Below are positions 34,731-42,903 of a stretch of DNA of 64,000 nt, one piece after another. The translations under genes and the position numbers were made by a program. The DNA comes from Novosphingobium album (ex Liu et al. 2023) (GTDB lineage Bacteria > Pseudomonadota > Alphaproteobacteria > Sphingomonadales > Sphingomonadaceae), in NCBI RefSeq assembly GCF_029076845.1, contig NZ_JARESE010000070.1, positions 88,290-152,289 of the forward strand. The letters run 5' to 3'. The notes below the pieces were generated by a model. It was given only the letters and a program-made list of their open reading frames with translations, had not been told where the DNA came from and did not search any database. How positions within the stretch are numbered: the stretch's first letter is position 1; each line of letters begins with the position of its first letter.

Positions 34731-35597
34731 ATGCGAATTTGCCGGTTTGTGCTGGAAAGCGACAGCACCGCCACCCCGCGCCTGGGCGTGGTGCGGGACG
34801 ATGGCATCCATGACGTGACCCTGGTGACGGAGGTGCTGCCCAGCCTGCGCTGGCCGCTGCCGCCCGGCGACCAGTTCATCACCAGCCTGGCCGACTTGCG
34901 CGCGCCGATGGCGGAACTCGCGCGCGAGGCGCCGGCGATCCCGCTCGATGCCGTGCGCCTGCTCTCGCCCGTGGCCAATCCGGGCAAGTTCGTGTGCGGC
35001 GCCGGCAACTGGAAGCACCATGGCGCGCCGTTCGGCATGTTGGGCTTCATGTTCAAGGTGACGAGCGCGCTGTCCGGCCCCGGCGAAGGCGTGGAGATAA
35101 GCTGGCCCGATCGCGACACCCTGCACGAGCCGGAACTGGCCTGCGTGATCGGCCGCGAATGCCGCAACGTCAGCGAGGCGGAGGCGCTCGACCATGTCGC
35201 CGGCTATTGCGGCGCCTTCGACATGACGCTGAAGCAGCAGCGCGAGGACTATGCCTTCTGCAAGTCGTTCGACACTTACGGTATGCTGGGCCCCTGGCTG
35301 GTGACGGCCGACGAGATCGCCGATCCTTCCACGTTGTCCTATCGCTTCTGGGTCAATGACGAACTGCGCGGCGAGCGCGCCTTCGCCGATCTTACCGCCA
35401 ATCCCGCGCGGATGATCGCCTTCGCCTCAACGGTGATGACGCTTTATCCGGGCGACGTGGTGCTTTCGGGCGCCGCCGACGTCGCGCCGGTGGTGGCGGG
35501 TGATGTCATGACGCTGGAGATTCCGGGCATCGGCCGAATGGAGACGCGCGTCTCGCTATCCCCCCATGCGCGCAGCGAGGCGCCGGTCTTCGCCTGA
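34731..35597 (+). CDS. Fumarylacetoacetate hydrolase-family protein
   Basis: A 288-residue member of the FAH family. The N-terminal domain ends near the fold signature, SPVANPGKFVCGAGNWKHHG; the metal-binding acidic residues are in HEPELACVIGRE (Glu) and the following CGAFDMTL. DVVLSGAADVAPVVAGDVMT matches the substrate-binding loop usually written TG.P.G.G. Family reactions are C-C bond hydrolysis, decarboxylation or hydration in aromatic breakdown. The G(T/S)P loop is changed here to GAADVAP, so the substrate may be unusual. ATG 34731 follows GGGGAGAGACGAACG. The gene stands alone between two units. Confidence 0.82.
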   Translation: MRICRFVLESDSTATPRLGVVRDDGIHDVTLVTEVLPSLRWPLPPGDQFITSLADLRAPMAELAREAPAIPLDAVRLLSPVANPGKFVCGAGNWKHHGAPFGMLGFMFKVTSALSGPGEGVEISWPDRDTLHEPELACVIGRECRNVSEAEALDHVAGYCGAFDMTLKQQREDYAFCKSFDTYGMLGPWLVTADEIADPSTLSYRFWVNDELRGERAFADLTANPARMIAFASTVMTLYPGDVVLSGAADVAPVVAGDVMTLEIPGIGRMETRVSLSPHARSEAPVFA

Positions 35598-35613
35598 CGG
35601 CCGGCGCGAAAGC

Positions 35614-36555
35614 TCACAGTACGTTGAGGGGAAGCTTGAGGTAGCGGATGCCGTTCGCTTCGGGTTCGGGCAGATGGCCGGCGCGCATGTTCACCTGGAT
35701 CGAGGGCAGGATCAGCCGGGGCATGTCGAGCGTGCGATCGCGTGCGACCCGCATCGTCACGAACGCGTCTTCGCTGACGCCGTCGTGGACGTGGATATTG
35801 GCTTCGCGCTGCCGGGCGATGGTCGTTTCCCAGGCGAATGCGTCCCGGCCGGGCGCCTTGTAGTCGTGGCACAGGAACAGCCGCGCCTTGCCGGGAAGCG
35901 ACAGCAGGCGCTGGATCGAACGATAAAGCTGACGCGCGTCGCCGCCCGGGAAGTCGGCCCGCGCGGTGCCGAAATCGGGCATGAAGATGGTATCCCCGGC
36001 AAATACCGCATCGCCCATGACATAGGCCAGATCGGCCGGCGTATGCCCTGGCACATGGAGGACCGCCACTTCGATTTCGCCAATCGTGAAAGTTTCGCCG
36101 TCCTCGAACACATGATCGAACTGTGAGCCATCGCGCCGGAAACCGGCCCCTTCGTTGAACAGCCCGCCGAAGACATCCTGCACGCGGCGGATCTGCGCGC
36201 CGATCGCGACCCGCGCGCCGAACCGCTCGCGCAAGTATGACGCGGCCGACAAGTGATCGGCATGGACGTGCGTTTCCAGCAGCCATTCGACCGCAAGCCC
36301 CGTCTGTTCCACATAAGCGATCACCGCATCGGCGGATGCGTGGCTGGTCCGGCCCGAGGCGGGATCGAAATCGAGCACCGGATCGATGATCACCGCGCGC
36401 CGCGTGGCAGGATCGTGCACCACGTGGGTGGCCGTGAAGGTCGCTTCGTCGAAGAAGCTGCGGATGCCGGGCGCGGCGCCTTTTCCCAGCAAGGCCCGCT
36501 CGACCACGGCCATCGCCCGTACGAGCGCTTCGTCGCTACGGGAGCGTTCGGGCAT
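35614..36555 (-). CDS. MBL-fold persulfide dioxygenase-like hydrolase
   Basis: A 313-residue metallo-beta-lactamase-fold protein of the ETHE1/Blh type. The metal motif is THVHADHLSAASYL (His96, His98, Asp100, His101), with a third ligand in VLHVPGHTPADLAYV and the late Asp in FAGDTIFMPD. ETHE1-type enzymes oxidise glutathione persulfide to sulfite using Fe(II). The fused rhodanese domain of some relatives is absent, but a separate rhodanese gene occurs at 42491. ATG 36555 has a GAGGAGGAC ribosome site. It is divergent from peroxiredoxin and an ArsR regulator, which suggests control by that regulator. Confidence 0.85.
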   Translation of the reverse strand: MPERSRSDEALVRAMAVVERALLGKGAAPGIRSFFDEATFTATHVVHDPATRRAVIIDPVLDFDPASGRTSHASADAVIAYVEQTGLAVEWLLETHVHADHLSAASYLRERFGARVAIGAQIRRVQDVFGGLFNEGAGFRRDGSQFDHVFEDGETFTIGEIEVAVLHVPGHTPADLAYVMGDAVFAGDTIFMPDFGTARADFPGGDARQLYRSIQRLLSLPGKARLFLCHDYKAPGRDAFAWETTIARQREANIHVHDGVSEDAFVTMRVARDRTLDMPRLILPSIQVNMRAGHLPEPEANGIRYLKLPLNVL

Positions 36556-36576
36556 CGAGTCCTCCTCACAAAACAC

Positions 36577-36602
36577 TTTACGATAGTAAATAATTATGTA
36601 AA
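36577..36602. promoter_or_regulatory. AT-rich inverted repeat, ArsR-type operator candidate
   Basis: TTTAC and GTAAA, 16 bases apart, in the AT-rich gap between the divergent MBL and peroxiredoxin genes, in an otherwise GC-rich window. Sulfide-responsive ArsR regulators (BigR, SqrR) act from such divergent promoters. The downstream ArsR gene at 37297 is the likely ligand. This is inference. Confidence 0.45.
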
Positions 36603-36653
36603 CGTATTGCGTCAAGAGCCTCCGCGTGTCAGAAGCTTGGCGAACGGGACCAT

Positions 36654-37304
36654 ATGAGGAACTTCGTGGAGCAGGTGATCGAGACCCCGCCCTTGCGCAT
36701 CGGCGAACAAGTGCCGCGTTTTTCCGCGCGCACCACGCAGGGGCCGATTGATCTTGCCGATTTTCGCGGGCGCTGGCTGATCCTGTTCTCGCACCCGGCC
36801 GATTTCACCCCGGTGTGCACCAGCGAATTCATCGCCCTGGCCCGCGCGGCGAGCAAGTTCGACGCGCTGGGCTGCGCGCTGATGGGGGTTTCGGTCGACA
36901 GCCTCTATTCGCATCTCGCCTGGCTGCGGGTGATCCACGACATGGCCGGCGTGCGCGTGGAATTCCCGATCATCGAAGACCCGACGATGGAAATCGCCCG
37001 GGCCTATGGCATGATCGGCTGCGAGGCGCAGGACGCCTCGTCAATCCGCGCGACCTATTTCATCGACCCGGACGGCGTGCTGCGGGCCACCACCTGCTAT
37101 CCCTCGACCGTCGGCCGCTCGGTTCCCGAAATGCTCCGCACGCTGGCCGCGCTGCAACGCGTGCAGCACGGCACCGCGCTCGCCCCGGCCGACTGGGAGC
37201 CGGGCCAGGACCTGCTGCGCGCGCCGCGCGAAACCCTTGCCGACGCGCTGCGACCCGATTCGCCCAGCGCCTGGTTCTTTTCGACCATGAAGGACAATGG
37301 CTGA
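36654..37304 (+). CDS. Peroxiredoxin (AhpC/Prx6-like)
   Basis: A 216-residue peroxiredoxin that would reduce peroxides using the peroxidatic cysteine Cys55 in HPADFTPVCTSEF; the catalytic Thr/Pro lie in the same motif. A long C-terminal region and the late PSTVGR-type motif (CYPSTVGRSVPE) match the Prx6 branch. Other cysteines occur in GCALMG, IGCEAQ and TTCYPS, so the resolving mechanism is uncertain. It is divergent from the MBL gene and overlaps the ArsR gene by eight bases, forming a two-gene unit. Peroxiredoxin in a sulfur island fits defence against oxidants made during sulfide metabolism. Confidence 0.88.
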   Translation: MRNFVEQVIETPPLRIGEQVPRFSARTTQGPIDLADFRGRWLILFSHPADFTPVCTSEFIALARAASKFDALGCALMGVSVDSLYSHLAWLRVIHDMAGVRVEFPIIEDPTMEIARAYGMIGCEAQDASSIRATYFIDPDGVLRATTCYPSTVGRSVPEMLRTLAALQRVQHGTALAPADWEPGQDLLRAPRETLADALRPDSPSAWFFSTMKDNG

Positions 37305-37677
37305 CATGGACGGCGAACCCGAACGCGACTTCGAGGGCAGCGCCGAACTGCTGCGCGCGCTGGCCCATGCCGTGCGCTTGCAGATCCTTTGCGCGATCAA
37401 GGACACCGAACGCGCCGTGGGCGAGATCGAGGAGATCACCGGCATCGCCCAGCCCGGCCTGTCGCAGCAGCTTGGCGTGCTGCGCAAGGCCGAACTGGTG
37501 ACAACGCGGCGCGACGGCAAGCAGATCTTCTATCGCGTCGACCGGCAGCGGATGCTTGCCGCCAGCGACCTGCTTGACGCGCTGGCGGGAACCGCGCCGG
37601 ACCGGCGCCCCGATGCCCGGTCAGCCAGCATCCGCAGCGGCGGCGGGGCCGCCGTCTTCGCCCGCGTGGAGCGGTAG
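37297..37677 (+). CDS. ArsR-family repressor, single cysteine
   Basis: A 126-residue ArsR-type regulator with the winged helix (LRALAHAVRLQILCAIKDTE, ITGIAQPGLSQQLGVLRKAE, LVTTRRDGKQIFYRV). The neighbours suggest a BigR/SqrR-type sulfide sensor, which would use two cysteines. Only Cys32 is present; no second cysteine exists anywhere in the chain, and no metal-binding cysteine cluster is seen. It overlaps the peroxiredoxin stop; an ATG at 37306 is an alternative start. It may respond to another signal, or sense by a mixed disulfide or dimer. It probably controls the divergent MBL gene. Confidence 0.82.
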   Translation: MADMDGEPERDFEGSAELLRALAHAVRLQILCAIKDTERAVGEIEEITGIAQPGLSQQLGVLRKAELVTTRRDGKQIFYRVDRQRMLAASDLLDALAGTAPDRRPDARSASIRSGGGAAVFARVER

Positions 37678-37715
37678 GCCCATTGTAGAATAGGCCCGCT
37701 GTGGAAGTTGAGCGC

Positions 37716-38156
37716 TCAGCCCGCGCCCAAGGCCCGGCGCGTCCAATCGATAATCGCGCGCTCGTTCATCGCGCCGGCTTGCCGCGCCACTTCGCGGCCA
37801 TCGCGAAACAGCGCCAGCGTGGGGATCGAGCGGATCGAAAAACGCGCACCCAGCGCCTGCTCCACCTCGGTATCGACCTTGGCCAGCCGCACATGCGGTT
37901 CAAGCGCGCGCGCCGCTGCTTCGAACGCGGGCGCCATCGCCCGGCACGGGCCGCACCACGGCGCCCAGAAATCGACCAGCACCGGCAAGCTGCCTTTGCT
38001 CACCAGCTTGTCGAACAATGCGGCATCGGCGGCCACCGGCCTGCCGGCGAACAGCGGCTGGCCGCACTTGCCGCACCTGGGCGCGTCGCCCAATCGGCTG
38101 GCGGGCACGCGATTGAGCGCGCGGCAGGCGGGGCACACGATCATTTCCTCGGCCAT
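37716..38156 (-). CDS. trxC: Thioredoxin TrxC (thioredoxin 2)
   Basis: A 146-residue thioredoxin with an N-terminal zinc finger, CPAC and CGKC (Cys8, Cys11, Cys28, Cys31), and the active-site WAPWCGPC with Cys68 and Cys71. Length and the finger identify the thioredoxin 2 branch, a disulfide reductase with a zinc-linked redox role. It is convergent with the ArsR gene and is followed by 52 bases to the pump gene's stop on the same strand; the order on the minus strand is rhodanese, adaptor, pump, thioredoxin. It may recycle peroxiredoxin or reduce persulfides. Confidence 0.92.
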   Translation of the reverse strand: MAEEMIVCPACRALNRVPASRLGDAPRCGKCGQPLFAGRPVAADAALFDKLVSKGSLPVLVDFWAPWCGPCRAMAPAFEAAARALEPHVRLAKVDTEVEQALGARFSIRSIPTLALFRDGREVARQAGAMNERAIIDWTRRALGAG

Positions 38157-38208
38157 CACGGACGTTCCTTGTCTATCGCCGCCAATGTCGGCATCGCGCC
38201 GCGCCGGT

Positions 38209-41200
38209 TCAATCCGCGTCCCGCGCCGCCGGTCGACCATCGTCGCGCAGCACCACGTAGATCGCCGGGATGACGAGCACCGTCAGCAGCGTCGAGCTGG
38301 CCAGGCCGAACAGCAACGAGATCGCCAGCCCCTGGAAGATCGGATCGGTCAGGATCACCGCCGCGCCGATCATGGCGGCCGCCGCCGTCAGCACGATCGG
38401 CTTGAAGCGGATCATCCCGGCTTCGAGCAGCGTATCGCGCAGGCTCTTGTCCGGGCTGCGCGAGTGGCGGATGAAATCGACCAGCAGGATCGAATTGCGC
38501 ACGATGATGCCGGCGAGCGCGATGAAGCCGATCATCGAGGTGGCGGTGAACGGCGCGCCGAACAGCATGTGGCCGATGACGATGCCCACCAGCGTCAGCG
38601 GGATCGGCGTCAGGATCACCAGCGGCAGCTTGAAGTTGCGGAACTGCCCGACGACCAGCACATAGATGCCCAGCAGCGCGACCATGAACGCGCCGCCCAT
38701 GTCGCGGAACGTCACCCAGGTGATTTCCCATTCGCCGTCCCACAGCAGCGTCGGCCGGGCTTCGTCGGCGGGCTGGCCGTGGAGCGAGATCGCGGGCCTG
38801 GCCAGCCCGGCCCTGGCCCAGTCGAATGCGTCGATCGCCTTGTCGACCGCGAGCATCCCGTAGATCGGCGCTTCATAGCGGCCGGCCAGTTCGGCGCTGA
38901 CCATCACCGCGCCGCGCCCGTCGCGCCGGAACACGGTCTGCCCGCCTTCGGCCATGCGCGCGTCGACCACTTCGCCCAGGGGGATCAGGCGCGGCCCGCC
39001 CGCGGCTTGCGCCACCGCGACCGGCGTCGCGCTCAACGCCTGGCTCCAGCTGCGCTGCGACTGGTCGAGCGCGATCTGGATCGGCAGCGGATCACGCCCC
39101 TGCCCTTGCGGCGCATAGCCGACCGTCTGGTCGCCCAGCAGCGCGCCGATCGAATCGAACACTTGCCGTTCGGACAGGCCATAGTGGTCCAGCCGGTCCC
39201 GATCGGGCACCAGCCGCAACTCGGGCACGGAGCTGCCATGGCTGTTATCGACATCGACGATATAGGGCACCGACCGGAAGATCTTCTCCACTTGCGCGGC
39301 GGTGGCGCGGCGGCTGGCTTCATCGGGGCCATAGATCTCGGCCAGCAGCGTCGCCAGCACGGGCGGGCCGGGCGGGGTCTCGACCACCTTGATCGCGCCG
39401 CCTTCGGGCAGCGGCACCACTTTCAGCGCCTCGCGCAGAGCGACCGCGATCTCGTGGCTGGAGCGCGAGCGATCGCCCTTGGGCTGGAGCGTCACCATCA
39501 GGTCGCCCATCCAGGGCCGGGCGCGCAGGAAGTAATGGCGCACGAGGCCGTTGAAATTGAACGGCGCGGAGGTGCCGGCATAAGCTTCCATCGCCTCCAC
39601 CTCGGGCACCTTGCGGGTGACGGCGGCGGCCTGCTCCAGCACGCGCGAGGTCGTCTCCAGGCTGGTGCCCTCGGGCATGTCGACCACGAGCTGGACTTCG
39701 GACTTGTTGTCGAACGGCAGCAGCTTCACCGTCACCGCCTTGAAGTAGAACATCGAGCAGGCGACCAGCGTGGCCACGCCCACGCCGATCAGGAAATTGC
39801 GCGCGCCTTGCCGGGTGCGGATCACCTTCAGCGCCACGCGCCCATAAAGCGCGCCCAGCCTGCCGCCGTGCTCGGCCTCATGCCCTTGCGCCAGCGACTT
39901 GCGCGCGAAGCGGATCATCAGCCAGGGCGCGATGATCACCGCGACGAAGAACGAGAACACCATAGCGGCCGAGGCATTGATCGGGATCGGCGCCATGTAG
40001 GGCCCCATCAGCCCGGAAACGAACAGCATCGGCAGCAGCGCCACCACCACCGTCAGCGTCGCGACGATGGTGGGATTGCCCACTTCGGCCACCGCCTCGA
40101 TCGCCGCTTCGGCGCGCGTGCGCCGCCCTTCGACGACATCGGCCATCGCCCAGTGGCGCGCGATGTTCTCGATCATGACGATGGCATCGTCCACCAGGAT
40201 ACCGATCGAGAAGATCAGCGCGAACAGGCTGACCCGGTTGATGGTGAAGCCCATGACGTTGGATGCGAACATGGTCAGCAGGATCGTCGTGGGAATAACG
40301 ATCGCGGTCACGCCCGCCTCGCGCCAGCCGATGGCAAAGCCGATCAGGACGATGATCGAGACGGTGGCGAGCGCGAGGTGGAACAGCAGCTCGTTGGCTT
40401 TCTCGTTCGCCGTCTCGCCGTAATTGCGCGTGATGTTCACCGAAACGCCAGCGGGGATCAGCGAGCCTTCGAGCGCGTGGACGCGTTCGACCACCGCGTC
40501 CGAGACGTTCACCGCATTGGCCCCGGCGCGCTTGGCGATGGCCAGGCTGACGGCGGGCGCCATGTCCCACGCGCCGCCCGTGCCGCGCGCCCAGCGCCAG
40601 GCGCGCGCCTGATCCTGCGTCGGCGCCTCGGTGACGCTGGCGACATCCGAGAGATAGACCGGCGCGCCCGTGGCCGATCGCACCACCAGCCGCCCCACTT
40701 CCTCCGCGCTTTCCAGCGTGCGGCCGGCGACGACCGTGGCGGCCATGCCGTTCTCGCGCACGGTGCCGGCCGGGAACGCCCGGTTCGCCTGGCTGGCGGC
40801 CTCGATCACGCTGCCCAGCGGCACCTGATACGTCGCCAGCCTGGCCGGATCGGGCGCGATGCGGATCGCCTGCCGCTGGCCGCCGACCAGGAACGTCAGC
40901 CCCACGTCATCCACCTTGGCGATCTCGGTACGCAGGCGCGATGCCAGTTCGTGCAGCGACTGGTCGCTCCATTGCCCCGGCGCGCCGGGCCTGGGGCTCA
41001 GCGTCAGCACCACGATCGGCACGTCGCTGATCCCGCGCACCGTCACCAACGGCGGCGGGATGCCCACGGGGATGCGGTCCATGTTGGCGCCGATCTTCTC
41101 GTTGACGCGCGTGGCCGCGTCCTCGGGATCGGAACCCACCAAGAAGCGCGCCGTCACCATCACGCCGTTGTCCTCGGCCTGGGTATAGACGTGCTCGACC

Positions 41201-41442
41201 CCGTCGATGCTCTTGACGATGGTTTCCAGCGGCTTGGCGACAAGCTCCACCGCGTCGCCGGCCGAAAGGCCGGGCGCGGCCACCTGGATATCGACCATCG
41301 GCACGCTGATCTGCGGCTCTTCCTCGCGAGGGATGGTCATCGTCGCGATCACGCCGACCAGGATCGCCGCCAGCAGGAACAGCGGCGTCAGCGGCGAGGC
41401 GATCGTCGCGCGGGTCAGCCGGCCCGAGATGCCAAGCGTCAT
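38209..41442 (-). CDS. RND efflux pump permease (HAE1-like)
   Basis: A 1077-residue inner-membrane RND transporter. The N-terminus has the usual REEEPQISVPMVDIQVAAPG; the proton-relay acidic pair is in GILVDDAIVMIENIARH (fourth membrane helix). The family has 12 membrane helices and two large periplasmic loops, and the length fits. It overlaps the adaptor gene by four bases. The IPREEEPQI motif is typical of a less-studied HAE branch. The substrate is unknown; within a sulfur island, export of sulfur compounds or of thiol-reactive toxicants is a reasonable guess. Confidence 0.9.
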   Translation of the reverse strand: MTLGISGRLTRATIASPLTPLFLLAAILVGVIATMTIPREEEPQISVPMVDIQVAAPGLSAGDAVELVAKPLETIVKSIDGVEHVYTQAEDNGVMVTARFLVGSDPEDAATRVNEKIGANMDRIPVGIPPPLVTVRGISDVPIVVLTLSPRPGAPGQWSDQSLHELASRLRTEIAKVDDVGLTFLVGGQRQAIRIAPDPARLATYQVPLGSVIEAASQANRAFPAGTVRENGMAATVVAGRTLESAEEVGRLVVRSATGAPVYLSDVASVTEAPTQDQARAWRWARGTGGAWDMAPAVSLAIAKRAGANAVNVSDAVVERVHALEGSLIPAGVSVNITRNYGETANEKANELLFHLALATVSIIVLIGFAIGWREAGVTAIVIPTTILLTMFASNVMGFTINRVSLFALIFSIGILVDDAIVMIENIARHWAMADVVEGRRTRAEAAIEAVAEVGNPTIVATLTVVVALLPMLFVSGLMGPYMAPIPINASAAMVFSFFVAVIIAPWLMIRFARKSLAQGHEAEHGGRLGALYGRVALKVIRTRQGARNFLIGVGVATLVACSMFYFKAVTVKLLPFDNKSEVQLVVDMPEGTSLETTSRVLEQAAAVTRKVPEVEAMEAYAGTSAPFNFNGLVRHYFLRARPWMGDLMVTLQPKGDRSRSSHEIAVALREALKVVPLPEGGAIKVVETPPGPPVLATLLAEIYGPDEASRRATAAQVEKIFRSVPYIVDVDNSHGSSVPELRLVPDRDRLDHYGLSERQVFDSIGALLGDQTVGYAPQGQGRDPLPIQIALDQSQRSWSQALSATPVAVAQAAGGPRLIPLGEVVDARMAEGGQTVFRRDGRGAVMVSAELAGRYEAPIYGMLAVDKAIDAFDWARAGLARPAISLHGQPADEARPTLLWDGEWEITWVTFRDMGGAFMVALLGIYVLVVGQFRNFKLPLVILTPIPLTLVGIVIGHMLFGAPFTATSMIGFIALAGIIVRNSILLVDFIRHSRSPDKSLRDTLLEAGMIRFKPIVLTAAAAMIGAAVILTDPIFQGLAISLLFGLASSTLLTVLVIPAIYVVLRDDGRPAARDAD

Positions 41443-42473
41443 TTCCCCGCTCCGGCGGACGCCGGCGGCACCAGCCTATCCCCCGCCGCGACGCCGGAAA
41501 GGATCTCCACCCGATCGGCCAGGTCCGCGGGCGCGGTCTGAACCGGCACGGCGGAGAGCGCCCCGTCCCGCCCGCGCAGCGTGACATAATCGATGCCATA
41601 GCGCGTCGAGACGTACCCCTGCGGCACCAGCAACGCGGTGCGCGTGCCGCTTTCCACCCTGGCGGCGACGCGCCGGCCGATCAGGCGGCTGTCGATCCCG
41701 GACATCATCACGTCGGCGCGCACTTGCCCGGCATTGACCGCCGGATAGACGCGCATGACGGTGCCGCGCGATTCGCCCGGCGTGCCATCGACGCCCTGCG
41801 CCACCACGGCGGCGCCGGGATGGACCTTGTCCGCCAGCGATTCGGGCATGTCCAGCCGCACGATCACCGGGCCCGAGGTGATCGTGGCGATCACCATGCC
41901 GGGCGCCACCGGCGATCCGGCCGGAATATCGGCGGCCAGCACGCGGCCGCTGGCCGGCGCGATTACCGCGCCTTGCCCGGCCACCGCGTTCACCGCCTGC
42001 TGCTGCTGGCGCGCCGCGCTGACTTGCGCTTGCGCCGCCGAAGCCATGGCCTGCGCCTGTTCCAGCCGCGCCTTGGCATAGACGCCGTTCTGATAAAGAT
42101 AGCGCGCCCGCGCCAGTTCGGCCTGCGCCTGCGCGGCCTGGGCCTGCGCGGCGGCGGCCTGCGCGCCATAGGCTCCGCTCTGGTAGCCGAGCTGGCTGTC
42201 GACGATCCGGCCGATCGCCTGCCCCTTTTCCACCGTATCGCCCGCCTTCACCGACAGCGCAGTCAGGATGCCGGGGATGCGGGCGAGCACTTGCGCCTGA
42301 TCGACAGTCGCAACCTCGGCGCTCACGCTGGTCCAGCGGGGCGCGGAGACCGGGCGCACGACCAGCGCCGGCCCCGCCGCCGGGCGCGCTTCCCGCGCCT
42401 TGTCGGCATCGCCCCCGCACGCGGCCAGCGCGGCCGCTCCCATCAGGAGGACGATCCAGCCGGGCCTGCTCAT
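41439..42473 (-). CDS. RND periplasmic adaptor lipoprotein
   Basis: A 344-residue membrane fusion protein. A lipoprotein signal ends in LAAC (Cys19). The barrel-sandwich lipoyl motif is GDTVEKGQAIGRI, followed by a long alanine/glutamine-rich hairpin (QAAAAQAQAAQAQAELARA, about residues 100-165) and APASGRVLAADIPAGSPV. It links the RND permease to a TolC-type channel, and a TolC gene is at 44408. The start at 42473 is close behind the rhodanese gene. It overlaps the permease, so the pair is coupled. Confidence 0.9.
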   Translation of the reverse strand: MSRPGWIVLLMGAAALAACGGDADKAREARPAAGPALVVRPVSAPRWTSVSAEVATVDQAQVLARIPGILTALSVKAGDTVEKGQAIGRIVDSQLGYQSGAYGAQAAAAQAQAAQAQAELARARYLYQNGVYAKARLEQAQAMASAAQAQVSAARQQQQAVNAVAGQGAVIAPASGRVLAADIPAGSPVAPGMVIATITSGPVIVRLDMPESLADKVHPGAAVVAQGVDGTPGESRGTVMRVYPAVNAGQVRADVMMSGIDSRLIGRRVAARVESGTRTALLVPQGYVSTRYGIDYVTLRGRDGALSAVPVQTAPADLADRVEILSGVAAGDRLVPPASAGAGK

Positions 42474-42490
42474 GCGCTATCCTTCCCCGT

Positions 42491-42820
42491 TCAGCGTTCG
42501 ACCGGCAGGCCGGCACGGACCCATGCCGTGAACCCGCCCGCCAGATGCGTATCGCTCGCTTCGCCCGCGCAGATGTCAAGCGCCTGGGCGGAGCGCCCGC
42601 CCAGCGCGCAATTGAGGATCACGGTCTTGCCTTCCGCGCACGCCAGCCGCGCCACATCAAAGGACGACAGCGGCACATTGCGCGCGCCCGGAATGTGCCC
42701 GGCGGCGAACTCGCCCGGCTCGCGCACGTCGATCACTTCCACCGTGCCTGCACGGAGCAGGCCGGCCAGTTCCCCGGGAGTTACTTCCTTGATGCGCTTG
42801 CGCTTGCCGAATCCAAACAT
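42491..42820 (-). CDS. Rhodanese-like sulfurtransferase
   Basis: A 109-residue single-domain rhodanese with VIDVREPGEFAAGHIPGA and the active-site loop CALGGRS (Cys71). It would move sulfane sulfur from persulfide or thiosulfate to a thiol acceptor. ATG 42820 has a GAGGG site. It is the first gene of the minus-strand pump operon and is divergent from the SQR-like gene. Rhodanese, MBL persulfide dioxygenase and SQR are the three enzymes of classical sulfide oxidation, and all are in this window. Confidence 0.9.
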   Translation of the reverse strand: MFGFGKRKRIKEVTPGELAGLLRAGTVEVIDVREPGEFAAGHIPGARNVPLSSFDVARLACAEGKTVILNCALGGRSAQALDICAGEASDTHLAGGFTAWVRAGLPVER

Positions 42821-42903
42821 CGGTCCCTCTTTCGATTATTGATTTGCAAATATCGTGTATATGTAATAGCGGTCAAGCCGAAATCGAGGAGGAGGGTGAG
42901 GCC
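42821..42903. promoter_or_regulatory. AT-rich divergent promoter of the rhodanese and SQR genes
   Basis: A divergent gap with an AT-rich stretch (TTGATTTGCAAATATCGTG then TATATGTAATAG). It is the second AT-rich divergent promoter in the sulfur island. Both contain TATGTAA or TTATGTAA and ACGATA/TATCGT words, which may mark a shared ArsR operator. The SQR ribosome site GGAGGAGGGTGAGG lies at its end. Confidence 0.4.

Noticed and set aside
37708..41541. 1277-codon open frame on the plus strand opposite the RND pump
   Set aside because: Arg/His/Gln-rich text with no motif; the RND permease on the minus strand has clear family signatures and explains the open frame.
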